41,980 nucleotides of DNA from Bacteroidota bacterium (GTDB lineage: Bacteria; Bacteroidota; Bacteroidia; Bacteroidales; CG2-30-32-10): the NCBI GenBank assembly GCA_013377115.1, contig JACAAW010000012.1:1-41980 (forward strand), read 5' to 3'. The notes beneath the pieces were generated by a model. The model was not told the origin of the DNA. It made no database searches and worked only from the letters and a program-made list of their open reading frames with translations. Made by a program: the position numbers and the translations under genes. Below are positions 29,576-38,068 of the stretch, piece by piece; position 1 is the stretch's first letter; each line of letters opens with the position of its first letter.

Positions 29576-32179
29576 CTATTTCACATTAATTTTACTAAAA
29601 CAATCATCCGAAGGATGTGAGACACCAAACAAATCAAAATAAAAAGGGCCTTTTTTACAATATTTAGTTTGCTGAACATTTAGAATTTGCTTTGTAATAA
29701 ATTCATTTATTTCTTGAAAACCATATTTCATGGCACAGTCAGCCATTCCACATGCGCATAAAGCATCGTCATACTTTTTATATTCATCGCTTGATTCGCC
29801 ATACTGTAGCTTTATCTCATTCACAGTTTCTTTAGTAACATGAACCCACCGTTTCACTACTTCATTAACTGTTTCTTCTGTTACAACGGCGTTCTTATTA
29901 TTTTCATCTTTCAATTTACCTTCTCCGTTAATATGATGGCCAATACCAATACCATGTCCAATTTCATGAATTACGGCAGCTATGTATTGATTTTGAGCAA
30001 TCGTATTTTCTTCAGAAGGAGTGAATAATTTGGTGCATTTTGTAATGGAACTACACTGAGGGCAAACAAACATTTCATGCATAGAAGTGCAGAAAAAATC
30101 ACAAGTAGCTGGATACTTCGAACAAAAAATACGATAAGGACATGCTTTTTTTATTGCATAATAGAATGGTCCTTCATTTTGAAAAGTAATTAATTCATTT
30201 TTTTCTATTGGAGTAATTTTTTCAACATTTACGTCGGGTGTCAACAATGATTGTCCGGCAGAGATAGTGCTATCAATAGCCGTTGAATATACCAAATATA
30301 AGCTATAATGTTTCTTGATTTGAAATGAGGCAGTAGTGTTATAGTTTAAAAAACGATTTTCATATTTATTAAGCTCATTTGCAAATCCAATACTAAGTCC
30401 TTTTGATTTCCCTAATTCGTTTTTTACTATTGCCGAATTATAATTTACAACTTGTGTTTCTGTTAGTGAATGCCAGTTAATTTCTGCAGGATTGTTAAGA
30501 GCATAATATTTTTCGAAAATTATTTGAGTATCGTCATAAAAGAAAACATCTTTATTCTTGGGATCAGTTCTAATATGATCACCTTTTCTGAAAACGTTTT
30601 CAGGTTTTTTACAAAAATCTTTTTTTGCATAGAACCCCCTATATTCTTCATACAAAGAGAAACCATCTCCGTTGTCTCCGGCTTTATATTCTGGAAAATT
30701 ATCAGAATCATCTAATGGGGGTAGAGATTTGTCATAAATACCAACATCTTTTTCCCATTTATCTGCAATAAAATTTTTATTAGCATCTTCAGGCAAAGTA
30801 AGGCCAATTCCTTGATCGTAATGGCTCAATGCTTTTACATTTTTCGTAGGGGCATAAGCTTCGAGTTTTCCATAAGCTGCAAAATCATTATAATCAATAT
30901 CAACAGAAATTCCGGAAACTTTTTCACTTGTTTTCACATGAAAACTATCGATATAAATAATGTTTTTATTTTCGGGATTATTTGGAAACCACATGTCTGC
31001 TGCATATTTCAAAATACCTTCTTGCTTACATGGAAAATTTGTACAAACACCAGGATAATGCGAAACATTTTTTAAATAAAAATGAATGGTATCTTTCGGA
31101 GAATCATCTTCTGATTTAAGTTCTACTTTTACCTTTAAGGTTTTATAATCACTACTTTCTTGAGATACTGGCAGCCAATTATGATATAATTCGTCTTCTT
31201 CAGTAGAAAGCAAAAGATCATTTTCAAATTTTCCAAAATTAATGGTTACTTCACAAAACTCGGTGGTTTCAACCACTTCTTTTGTCAAATTGTTTTTTGA
31301 AACAAAACGATAAGAACCCATTGCATTTAATGATTTGAAAGCAGGTTTATTCCTGATATAATCAAAAATTTGAGTGGTATCAATTTTTAGCAAATTGTAT
31401 TCTGTGATATATTCATTTTCAAATTCGGTTGCTGGTACTTCTTTAGAATAAAATCCCGGAGAAATTCTTTTAAAATTATCAGGCATTTCAGTACTATTCA
31501 AAAACATATTTGTTGTTAGAGGCGTTAGAAGACTATAAGTGAAATCATTTGAATTGATCCATTTGCATTTTCCATCATTTTCAGGATCGGGCTTAAATGT
31601 TTGTGCAGAAAGCTGCAAATCTTTAATATTACCCCAGCCACCGCCGCCAAATACTTTTAAAATGTAGTTTCCCTTTTCATCTTTGATACTTGAAATATAA
31701 ACTGTTACCCCGCGGTTTTCGTCTTTTACCATACCGTTTCCCGATAATTGTATCGTTTTTACCAATCCAGCATCTTGGTTATAATTACAGGGATCAGGCC
31801 CCCAAGTTTGGCTATCATAGGTTAAATCGGTTGGTGATCTTGGAATCTTTGCAGTTACGCGAGTTTCTGTTTCATTCAATGTTCTTGAAAAATTATTCGC
31901 AATCCCAACATTTGGCAGTCTTTTATCTGGATATTTTGATAAGTTTAAATTTTTTAATTTCTCTTCTGTTAGCGAAAAGGAAATTTTTAAAGCGGTATTA
32001 AATGTAACCTTAGTAACTTCTTTTGACGTCACCTTTCCATCAACTGTAGTAGTTTTGGTAGTGGTGGTTCGGCATACAATGCTACCATCAGTTAAACTAG
32101 GCTCGCCAAAAGCAAATTGGGCATAACTTTTTGCCGATAAACATAAAATACATGCCAGTAAGATGAGGGTTTTATTCAT
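29576..32179 (-). CDS. Secreted zinc metallopeptidase, metzincin-like (HExxHxxGxxH)
   Basis: Signal peptide MNKTLILLACILCLSAKSYAQ; AVIHEIGHGIGIGHH; Cys-rich segment before the active site; DANKNFIADKWE and DNGDGFSLYEEYRGF calcium-loop-like motifs. Confidence 0.8.
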   Translation of the reverse strand: MNKTLILLACILCLSAKSYAQFAFGEPSLTDGSIVCRTTTTKTTTVDGKVTSKEVTKVTFNTALKISFSLTEEKLKNLNLSKYPDKRLPNVGIANNFSRTLNETETRVTAKIPRSPTDLTYDSQTWGPDPCNYNQDAGLVKTIQLSGNGMVKDENRGVTVYISSIKDEKGNYILKVFGGGGWGNIKDLQLSAQTFKPDPENDGKCKWINSNDFTYSLLTPLTTNMFLNSTEMPDNFKRISPGFYSKEVPATEFENEYITEYNLLKIDTTQIFDYIRNKPAFKSLNAMGSYRFVSKNNLTKEVVETTEFCEVTINFGKFENDLLLSTEEDELYHNWLPVSQESSDYKTLKVKVELKSEDDSPKDTIHFYLKNVSHYPGVCTNFPCKQEGILKYAADMWFPNNPENKNIIYIDSFHVKTSEKVSGISVDIDYNDFAAYGKLEAYAPTKNVKALSHYDQGIGLTLPEDANKNFIADKWEKDVGIYDKSLPPLDDSDNFPEYKAGDNGDGFSLYEEYRGFYAKKDFCKKPENVFRKGDHIRTDPKNKDVFFYDDTQIIFEKYYALNNPAEINWHSLTETQVVNYNSAIVKNELGKSKGLSIGFANELNKYENRFLNYNTTASFQIKKHYSLYLVYSTAIDSTISAGQSLLTPDVNVEKITPIEKNELITFQNEGPFYYAIKKACPYRIFCSKYPATCDFFCTSMHEMFVCPQCSSITKCTKLFTPSEENTIAQNQYIAAVIHEIGHGIGIGHHINGEGKLKDENNKNAVVTEETVNEVVKRWVHVTKETVNEIKLQYGESSDEYKKYDDALCACGMADCAMKYGFQEINEFITKQILNVQQTKYCKKGPFYFDLFGVSHPSDDCFSKINVK

Positions 32180-32477
32180 AAAAATTTATAAGTTGAGTAG
32201 TGATCAAATTTTTAATACGAAAAAGGAAAATATTGTTATTAATTCTTAACGATTCTGCAATATTAGAAAAAATCCATCAAAAAAAAAACCCGAAAAATTT
32301 TGAGTTTGCAAATATGACATCAAAAATAATTAATCGAAACAAGCCAAAACAAAAGGTTTCAGAACATCTGTTTTTAAAATGACACATATTTCTGTTATTG
32401 AATTGAACTTAAATTTTGAAGTCGGTTTTTGAATTTTAAGACGTATATTTACCTATTAAATTAAAATCAAATGCTTT

Positions 32478-34436
32478 ATGAAGAAATTGATACTAACTGT
32501 ATTTACAATAATGTTGACTTTTTCTCTAATTGCTCAGACAAATGCAAGTTTTCGCCTTTATCCAGGCTCCGGACCAAAAAAAACCGAAATAAAGAAAAGG
32601 GTATTTTTCAAGGATAAAAATGAAAACTTTTTTTCTGGGGCACCCAAGCAATTGCCCATGACAAAGGATATTAATGTGGTTACCAAAAAATTAATTAGCT
32701 ATTCTCCAAATCCATTTTCCTATTTGGGCAACCAACAAACTGTTTTGTCAAGCAATCCCGATCTTAATTTAATAACATTTACGCATTTAAAAAGCCCGTT
32801 CAATATTATTCCAGGTTCAACAACAAATGCAAGCGGTGTGATACAAACAAGCTTCTCAGTAGATGGTGGAAATGTTTGGGATACGCTATTGGTTCCTTAT
32901 AGAGATTCTATAAATGCATTAAATGCTGGCCGCTATCCTTCTGGCGTTATTTATAATCCCACCGGAAACACCTCCGTTTCGAATGCCTATGCTGTAGTTT
33001 GTGGTCCTAAATTAACCAATGATTCATTACCTTGGGCTGGTAATTATTTTGCAAGCGAATCATTTAGTCATGCAAACAATAATATGCAAATAAATGTTGG
33101 TCCACAAGATTCAACTTTTGCAAGGAATTATCTTCAATCATGTGACGGGGGTAAATTTCACACAATTGGAACTCACACAAGTTTGAATAGCGACAGTAGC
33201 GCTTTTACTTCGATAAATACCTTTAAATATGATGGAAACTGGAATTCCACTACCAATAGTGTTGATTGGAATGTTAGTACGATTTCTCCACCTTTTTCTA
33301 CTGCGGCTAATGGAAACATCAATGGAAATGCAAATCCTGCTTATGCTTGGTCTAAAGACGGACAAGTTGGCTATCTCGTTTTTACAGGAGCCTCAAATAC
33401 AGCACCAGACCCGAAAGCCTACGCTCCAATTGTTTACAAAACCATAAATGGAGGGACAACATGGAGTTTAATGCCAAGTTTTGATTTTACGACATTAACT
33501 GATATTGATACAACCTTAATAGGAACTATCAGTAATCCAGCAATAAAACATGTTCATTTTTCTGATCCATCCGATGCTGTTGTTGATGCAAATGATAATT
33601 TACATATTGTAGGTTTTATTAGAAGTGGATATTACGACAATCCTGATTCTTTGGCATATTACTATTCCTATGAAAAAATAGAAGGTTATATGTTTGATGT
33701 TTTTACAACTCAGACTGGGGGTTGGAATGCTCTTTATTTAGATACTCAATATGGAAAAGACTTAAGTGCAGCGGACGATATTCAATGGGGATTAGGTTGG
33801 GATAACCGCCTTTCAGTTTCTAAATCTCCAGATGCAACTAAGTTATTTTATATCTGGACAGACACTGATACCGTTAATAATGAAGTTGATCATTTAAACA
33901 GGTATCCTGATATTTTGACACTTGGGTATGATGTAAATGTTCAAACATGGACAAACAATCATTCTGCTTGTAATTTAACAAAGGGAACATATTACGATGG
34001 AGCGAATCTATTCATGTGCGCCGGGGATTGGGCTTTTGGTAATTTTGGTACTTTCAGACTTAATCTTTCTACTGAAGTTCTCGGAGTCACAAGTGCAGAT
34101 CCGGCTGGCCATTATTATGTTCTAAATGCCAATTTTCCAACATGCAGTGTTGGAGTTAATGAAATTTTTGACAATTCTGTTTTCTCCGTTTCTCAAAACT
34201 ATCCAAATCCAGCAAATGGAAATACGGCCATCGATGTTAATTTAAAAAAATCATGCAAAATAAGTTTAGTCATTAGAAATTTAATTGGCCAAATCGTTTA
34301 TGAAGTTCCTGAAAAAAATGTTAATGCTGGAGTTCACTCTTTAACCATTGATGCCAATCGATTAAATTCTGGTATTTATTTCATTACGATAAATGCTGAT
34401 AATAGCTTCATCATCAAAAAAATGATTGTTGAATAA
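32478..34436 (+). CDS. Secreted protein with T9SS type A sorting domain
   Basis: Signal peptide; C-terminal SQNYPNPANGNTAIDVNL...GIYFITINADNSFIIKKMIVE. Body has exo-alpha-sialidase-like spacing (SVDGGNVWDT, TINGGTTWSL). Confidence 0.85.
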   Translation: MKKLILTVFTIMLTFSLIAQTNASFRLYPGSGPKKTEIKKRVFFKDKNENFFSGAPKQLPMTKDINVVTKKLISYSPNPFSYLGNQQTVLSSNPDLNLITFTHLKSPFNIIPGSTTNASGVIQTSFSVDGGNVWDTLLVPYRDSINALNAGRYPSGVIYNPTGNTSVSNAYAVVCGPKLTNDSLPWAGNYFASESFSHANNNMQINVGPQDSTFARNYLQSCDGGKFHTIGTHTSLNSDSSAFTSINTFKYDGNWNSTTNSVDWNVSTISPPFSTAANGNINGNANPAYAWSKDGQVGYLVFTGASNTAPDPKAYAPIVYKTINGGTTWSLMPSFDFTTLTDIDTTLIGTISNPAIKHVHFSDPSDAVVDANDNLHIVGFIRSGYYDNPDSLAYYYSYEKIEGYMFDVFTTQTGGWNALYLDTQYGKDLSAADDIQWGLGWDNRLSVSKSPDATKLFYIWTDTDTVNNEVDHLNRYPDILTLGYDVNVQTWTNNHSACNLTKGTYYDGANLFMCAGDWAFGNFGTFRLNLSTEVLGVTSADPAGHYYVLNANFPTCSVGVNEIFDNSVFSVSQNYPNPANGNTAIDVNLKKSCKISLVIRNLIGQIVYEVPEKNVNAGVHSLTIDANRLNSGIYFITINADNSFIIKKMIVE

Positions 34437-34492
34437 TTTTTTTATTCTTTTCCGGGCAGTTCGAGGATTCAAAACTTAAGGTAGTTTTTTTA

Positions 34493-34500
34493 TACCTTTG
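34493..34500 (+). promoter_or_regulatory. -7 element TACCTTTG of cysE
   Basis: TAnnTTTG; overlaps the TTG start used by the ORF track, so the true start is likely ATG at 34519. Confidence 0.6.
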
Positions 34501-34518
34501 CACACCAATTCTAAAAAA

Positions 34519-35385
34519 ATGGATGCTAAAAAATTTGAAAATATCGTTAATGATTTAAGCGATTTAAAAAAATACGAATCTCTTTATCATTTTGCAAAAA
34601 ATGAAGAACCCCTTCCTTCAATTGAAAACCTTACCACTATTGTTGAAGATATAAAAAAAGTTTTATTTCCTGGTTTTTTTGGTCAGTCGGAACTAAAAGA
34701 AGAAACCATCAATTACTATATTGGAACCAAACTGGATGTCATCAACCGTTCTTTGGCAGAACAAATCAGACGAGGATTTTGTTTTTCATGTAATAAGTCC
34801 GATTTAAATTGTATTGATTGCGAGAAACGGTCTAAAGAAATTTCAGACCAATTCATTTCGAATATTCCTAAAATAAAAAGTTTATTGGCAACGGATGTGA
34901 TTGCAGCATTTAATGGAGATCCTGCCGCCAAGAATTATGGTGAAACGATTTTTTGTTATCCAAGCATTGTTGCAATTACCTATTACCGAATCGCACACGA
35001 ACTTTTAGAATTGGGTGTTGAATTAATTCCACGTATCATTTCAGAGATGTCGCATTCAAAAACTGGTATTGACATTCATCCAGGCGCAACCATCGGCGAA
35101 TACTTTTTCATTGATCACGGAACCGGCGTTGTAATTGGAGAAACAACCATAATAGGGAAAAATGTTCGCATTTATCAAGGAGTTACTCTTGGAGCAAAGA
35201 GTTTTCCACTCGACGAAAATGGCAAGCCCATCAAAGGAATTGCCCGCCATCCAATTATCGAAGATGAGGTAACTATTTATTCAAATGCCACCATTCTTGG
35301 CCGAATTACCATTGGCGAAGGTGCCACAATTGGCGGAAACCAATGGGTAACAGAAGCTGTTGTTGCGAAAACGAAGGTGAATTAA
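34519..35385 (+). CDS. cysE: Serine O-acetyltransferase
   Basis: Left-handed beta-helix hexapeptides; IDIHPGATIGEYFFIDHGTGVVIGET, GVTLGA. Start moved from 34498 (TTG) to the ATG. Confidence 0.93.
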   Translation: MDAKKFENIVNDLSDLKKYESLYHFAKNEEPLPSIENLTTIVEDIKKVLFPGFFGQSELKEETINYYIGTKLDVINRSLAEQIRRGFCFSCNKSDLNCIDCEKRSKEISDQFISNIPKIKSLLATDVIAAFNGDPAAKNYGETIFCYPSIVAITYYRIAHELLELGVELIPRIISEMSHSKTGIDIHPGATIGEYFFIDHGTGVVIGETTIIGKNVRIYQGVTLGAKSFPLDENGKPIKGIARHPIIEDEVTIYSNATILGRITIGEGATIGGNQWVTEAVVAKTKVN

Positions 35386-35401
35386 TTTAATAAAAAATCA
35401 T

Positions 35402-35827
35402 ATGTCTTACACTCGAATACTTCTTCATGCTGTTTGGGCAACAAAAGACCGCAAAAAATATTTGATAAAAGAGAATAAAAACCTCTTATGTAATCACATC
35501 CACGAATATTGCAAAACAAAAGACATTCATTTGATTAATATTAATGGCTTTGAAAATCATTTACATTGTTTAATTTCAATGTCTTCTGGCCAAAATATTG
35601 CCACAATAATGAATTTGATAAAAGGAGAATCTTCGTTTTGGGCAAATAAAAACTTAATATTAAATGAAAAATTTGGTTGGCAAGATGATTATTTTGCGGT
35701 TTCTGTGAGTCAATCTCATGTTAATATTGTAAATGATTATATCAATAGCCAAGAAGAACATCATAGAAAAAAAACTTTTCAAGAAGAATATGATGAATTT
35801 ATTAAGAATTATCATTTTGAAGAATAA
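35402..35827 (+). CDS. REP-associated tyrosine transposase (RAYT) / IS200-IS605 Y1-HUH transposase
   Basis: YTRILLHAVWATKDRKKYL, HUH motif NHLHCLI, Tyr in VNIVNDYINSQEEHH. Confidence 0.9.
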   Translation: MSYTRILLHAVWATKDRKKYLIKENKNLLCNHIHEYCKTKDIHLININGFENHLHCLISMSSGQNIATIMNLIKGESSFWANKNLILNEKFGWQDDYFAVSVSQSHVNIVNDYINSQEEHHRKKTFQEEYDEFIKNYHFEE

Positions 35828-35828
35828 A

Positions 35829-35840
35829 GGGCTAAAGCCC
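35829..35840. repeat. Short palindrome GGGCT-AA-AGCCC right after the RAYT stop
   Basis: Direct reading. Confidence 0.75.
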
Positions 35841-35988
35841 TAAATTTATTAAAAATCCTCTAATAGCCCCGACCTTAAGGTCGGGGCTATTTTATTAACA
35901 ATACATTTTTGCAGGGCTTCAGCCCTTTAATCCTAAACTCAATACATTCCGATCTGAAAAGGTTGTTGCGAAAACGAAAGTGAATTAA
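35838..35988. repeat. 151-bp dispersed repeat, copy A (palindromes plus cysE tail)
   Basis: Gapless by-eye alignment to 41564-41714 with 8 mismatches. Contains the perfect 30-nt palindrome AATAGCCCCGACCTTAAGGTCGGGGCTATT (35862-35891) and hairpin AGGGCT-TC-AGCCCT (35913-35926). Confidence 0.9.
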
Positions 35989-36196
35989 ATTTTGAAATAA
36001 GGAAAAACACAAAGAAAAAAGATCGCAATAATACTTAAAAGGGACGTAATCCAAAACACCATTATTTGGAAATTTTTTATTGTTTCTAAAGGATAAAATC
36101 CAAGAGTTTTGGCAAGCTTTTTCAAAATAATCTTAAATATAAACGGTTCTTTCGGGGAATTTGCATCGTTAATGAATATTCTTATATCGTATTTTA

Positions 36197-37951
36197 TTAA
36201 AACAATAAGACCTTTTTTACAGATACTTTATTGTCTGTAAAAACTCTTACAAAATAAGTTCCCTTAGCAATATTTGACAAATCAAAACTTACGGATCCAG
36301 ATACATTTTGTTTGGAAGCCACAATAATTCCCATGATATTTATTATTGAAATATCTGCTTCCGAAACATTATCAATGTATATCATATCCATTGTTGGATT
36401 TGGATAAATCGAAAACAAACTATTTTTGTTATCAGTTAATTCATTATTGCCAGTTATAATAGAACAGGAGCCTTCATTATATTTAGCAATGAAAATATCA
36501 ATATCCCCGGCTGACACTAAATTCTGGGCCATCGCTCCTGGGTCAAAATCCGCGGTATTATTATACCCGCCTGTAATAATCATTTGTGTTGCAGTTAATG
36601 CAAGTCCGTTTAACCTATCATTACCGGTTCCACCATAATTACCGGCACATATAAAAACTCCATTGGAATCCAGCTCACATGTAAATCCATCCAAACCACC
36701 AGCAGTAGTTAAATTATATATCCCTCCATCTGGATCAAAATCATTTGTCCCGCTAAAAGTTCCGGCTAAAAAAATATTGTTATTATCATCCAGTTTTATT
36801 CTGTATGCTGCCTGATCGTACATTGCCCCTGCCGAGCCACCCATTTGTTTTGCAAAAATAAAATTTCCGGCAGCATCCAATTTGCTCACATAAATTGAAT
36901 AGCCTCCTAATGCAACAATATTTTGTGTCCCGCCATTTGGATCAAAATTAAGGGTACCAGAAAATTGTCCAGAAGTATAAATGTTGCCATGGTTGTCAAG
37001 TGTTATTCCATAACCTATTCCAACGCTCATTCCCGAGGCAGCAAGAGTTTTTGCAAAAATAAAATTACCTGATGCATCTAATTTGCTTATATATGACCCT
37101 CTAGGCAAATTGTAAGTAGCTCCACTGGGATCAAAATCAGTTGTGGCAAATGTATATCCTGTTGTATAAACATTATTTGTTGCATCGGTTGCAATTCCTA
37201 ATCCACGGCTCTCCTCATTGGGAACGACAGCATCAAATTGTTTAGCCCAAATCCATGCACCTGATATTCCATTGAGTTTTGCTACATATGCATTATTATT
37301 TACCCCTCCAGTAGCCTCTAAAATAATAGATACTCCAAAAAAATCTTTACCATCATGATAACCTGTTATATAAACATCACCCATTGCATCAGTTGCTATT
37401 GCCGCTGCATCCGTAAAACTGTTGCCAACAGCATAATTTGACCATATAAAATTACCTGAAGGATCTAATTTAACAACAAAGTTATTAAACAAAGTTCCAC
37501 CAGCTGTCATATTTTGTACAGTTGGACCCGGATCAAAATCACAGGTTCCGTAAAACCATCCACAGACTAAAATATTTCCCGATGCATCCAAGCAAAGGTC
37601 ACGACATAAACCTTGGCCTCCAGAGGGATTCCCAACACCAATAGCTTTTGCCCACACTAGACTCCCTGCTGCATCATATTTACAAACATAAGACGCAGCT
37701 GGCATTGTGCCCGTATGTATATTCGTGACTCCAGTTCCAGGATCAAAATCTATTACACCTGTAAAGGTGCCAGCGACATAAATATTTCCTGCCAAATCAG
37801 TTACAACTGATTTTCCTAAATCTAATCCACTGCCTCCATATGAATTCGCAACATTGTACGCAGGCTGTGCAAATAATCCTTGGGAGCAATATGCAATACC
37901 AGCAATAAAAAAACTCATTTTAATAATTTTTTTTAGAATGTTTGATTTCAT
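36197..37951 (-). CDS. SBBP/beta-propeller-like repeat protein with T9SS type A sorting domain
   Basis: Repeated G(N)IYxxGxFxGxxDFDPGG..N(I/L)..G blocks; C-terminal SIYPNPTMDMIYIDN...GTYFVRVFTDNKVSVKKVLLF. Confidence 0.85.
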   Translation of the reverse strand: MKSNILKKIIKMSFFIAGIAYCSQGLFAQPAYNVANSYGGSGLDLGKSVVTDLAGNIYVAGTFTGVIDFDPGTGVTNIHTGTMPAASYVCKYDAAGSLVWAKAIGVGNPSGGQGLCRDLCLDASGNILVCGWFYGTCDFDPGPTVQNMTAGGTLFNNFVVKLDPSGNFIWSNYAVGNSFTDAAAIATDAMGDVYITGYHDGKDFFGVSIILEATGGVNNNAYVAKLNGISGAWIWAKQFDAVVPNEESRGLGIATDATNNVYTTGYTFATTDFDPSGATYNLPRGSYISKLDASGNFIFAKTLAASGMSVGIGYGITLDNHGNIYTSGQFSGTLNFDPNGGTQNIVALGGYSIYVSKLDAAGNFIFAKQMGGSAGAMYDQAAYRIKLDDNNNIFLAGTFSGTNDFDPDGGIYNLTTAGGLDGFTCELDSNGVFICAGNYGGTGNDRLNGLALTATQMIITGGYNNTADFDPGAMAQNLVSAGDIDIFIAKYNEGSCSIITGNNELTDNKNSLFSIYPNPTMDMIYIDNVSEADISIINIMGIIVASKQNVSGSVSFDLSNIAKGTYFVRVFTDNKVSVKKVLLF

Positions 37952-38068
37952 TTTTATCTTTTTAGAATGAATTTAAGTGGGCCCTGATTATTTTTAGTGA
38001 AAAGTTGAAATAAATCGAAGAACCCGCTAATCGATTTCCCAACATCTGGTTTAAATTTTATTTCTAGC

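Larger units (their letters stand above)
35359..35988. mobile_element. RAYT/IS200-like cassette bounded by 27-bp direct copies of the cysE 3' end
   Basis: GTTGTTGCGAAAACGAAGGTGAATTAA (35359-35385) and GTTGTTGCGAAAACGAAAGTGAATTAA (35962-35988) flank the transposase and its palindromes. Confidence 0.7.

Noticed and set aside
29493-29639. Small plus-strand ORF MSLLKNIFRYAEQKPIDKKGVKQSISNNYFTLI... after ygfK
   Set aside because: Overlaps the 3' end of the metallopeptidase gene, short, no recognisable homology; could be debris but not supportable.
32200-32382. 60-aa ORF in the gap before the 32478 gene
   Set aside because: Lysine-rich low-complexity translation typical of AT-rich intergenic DNA.
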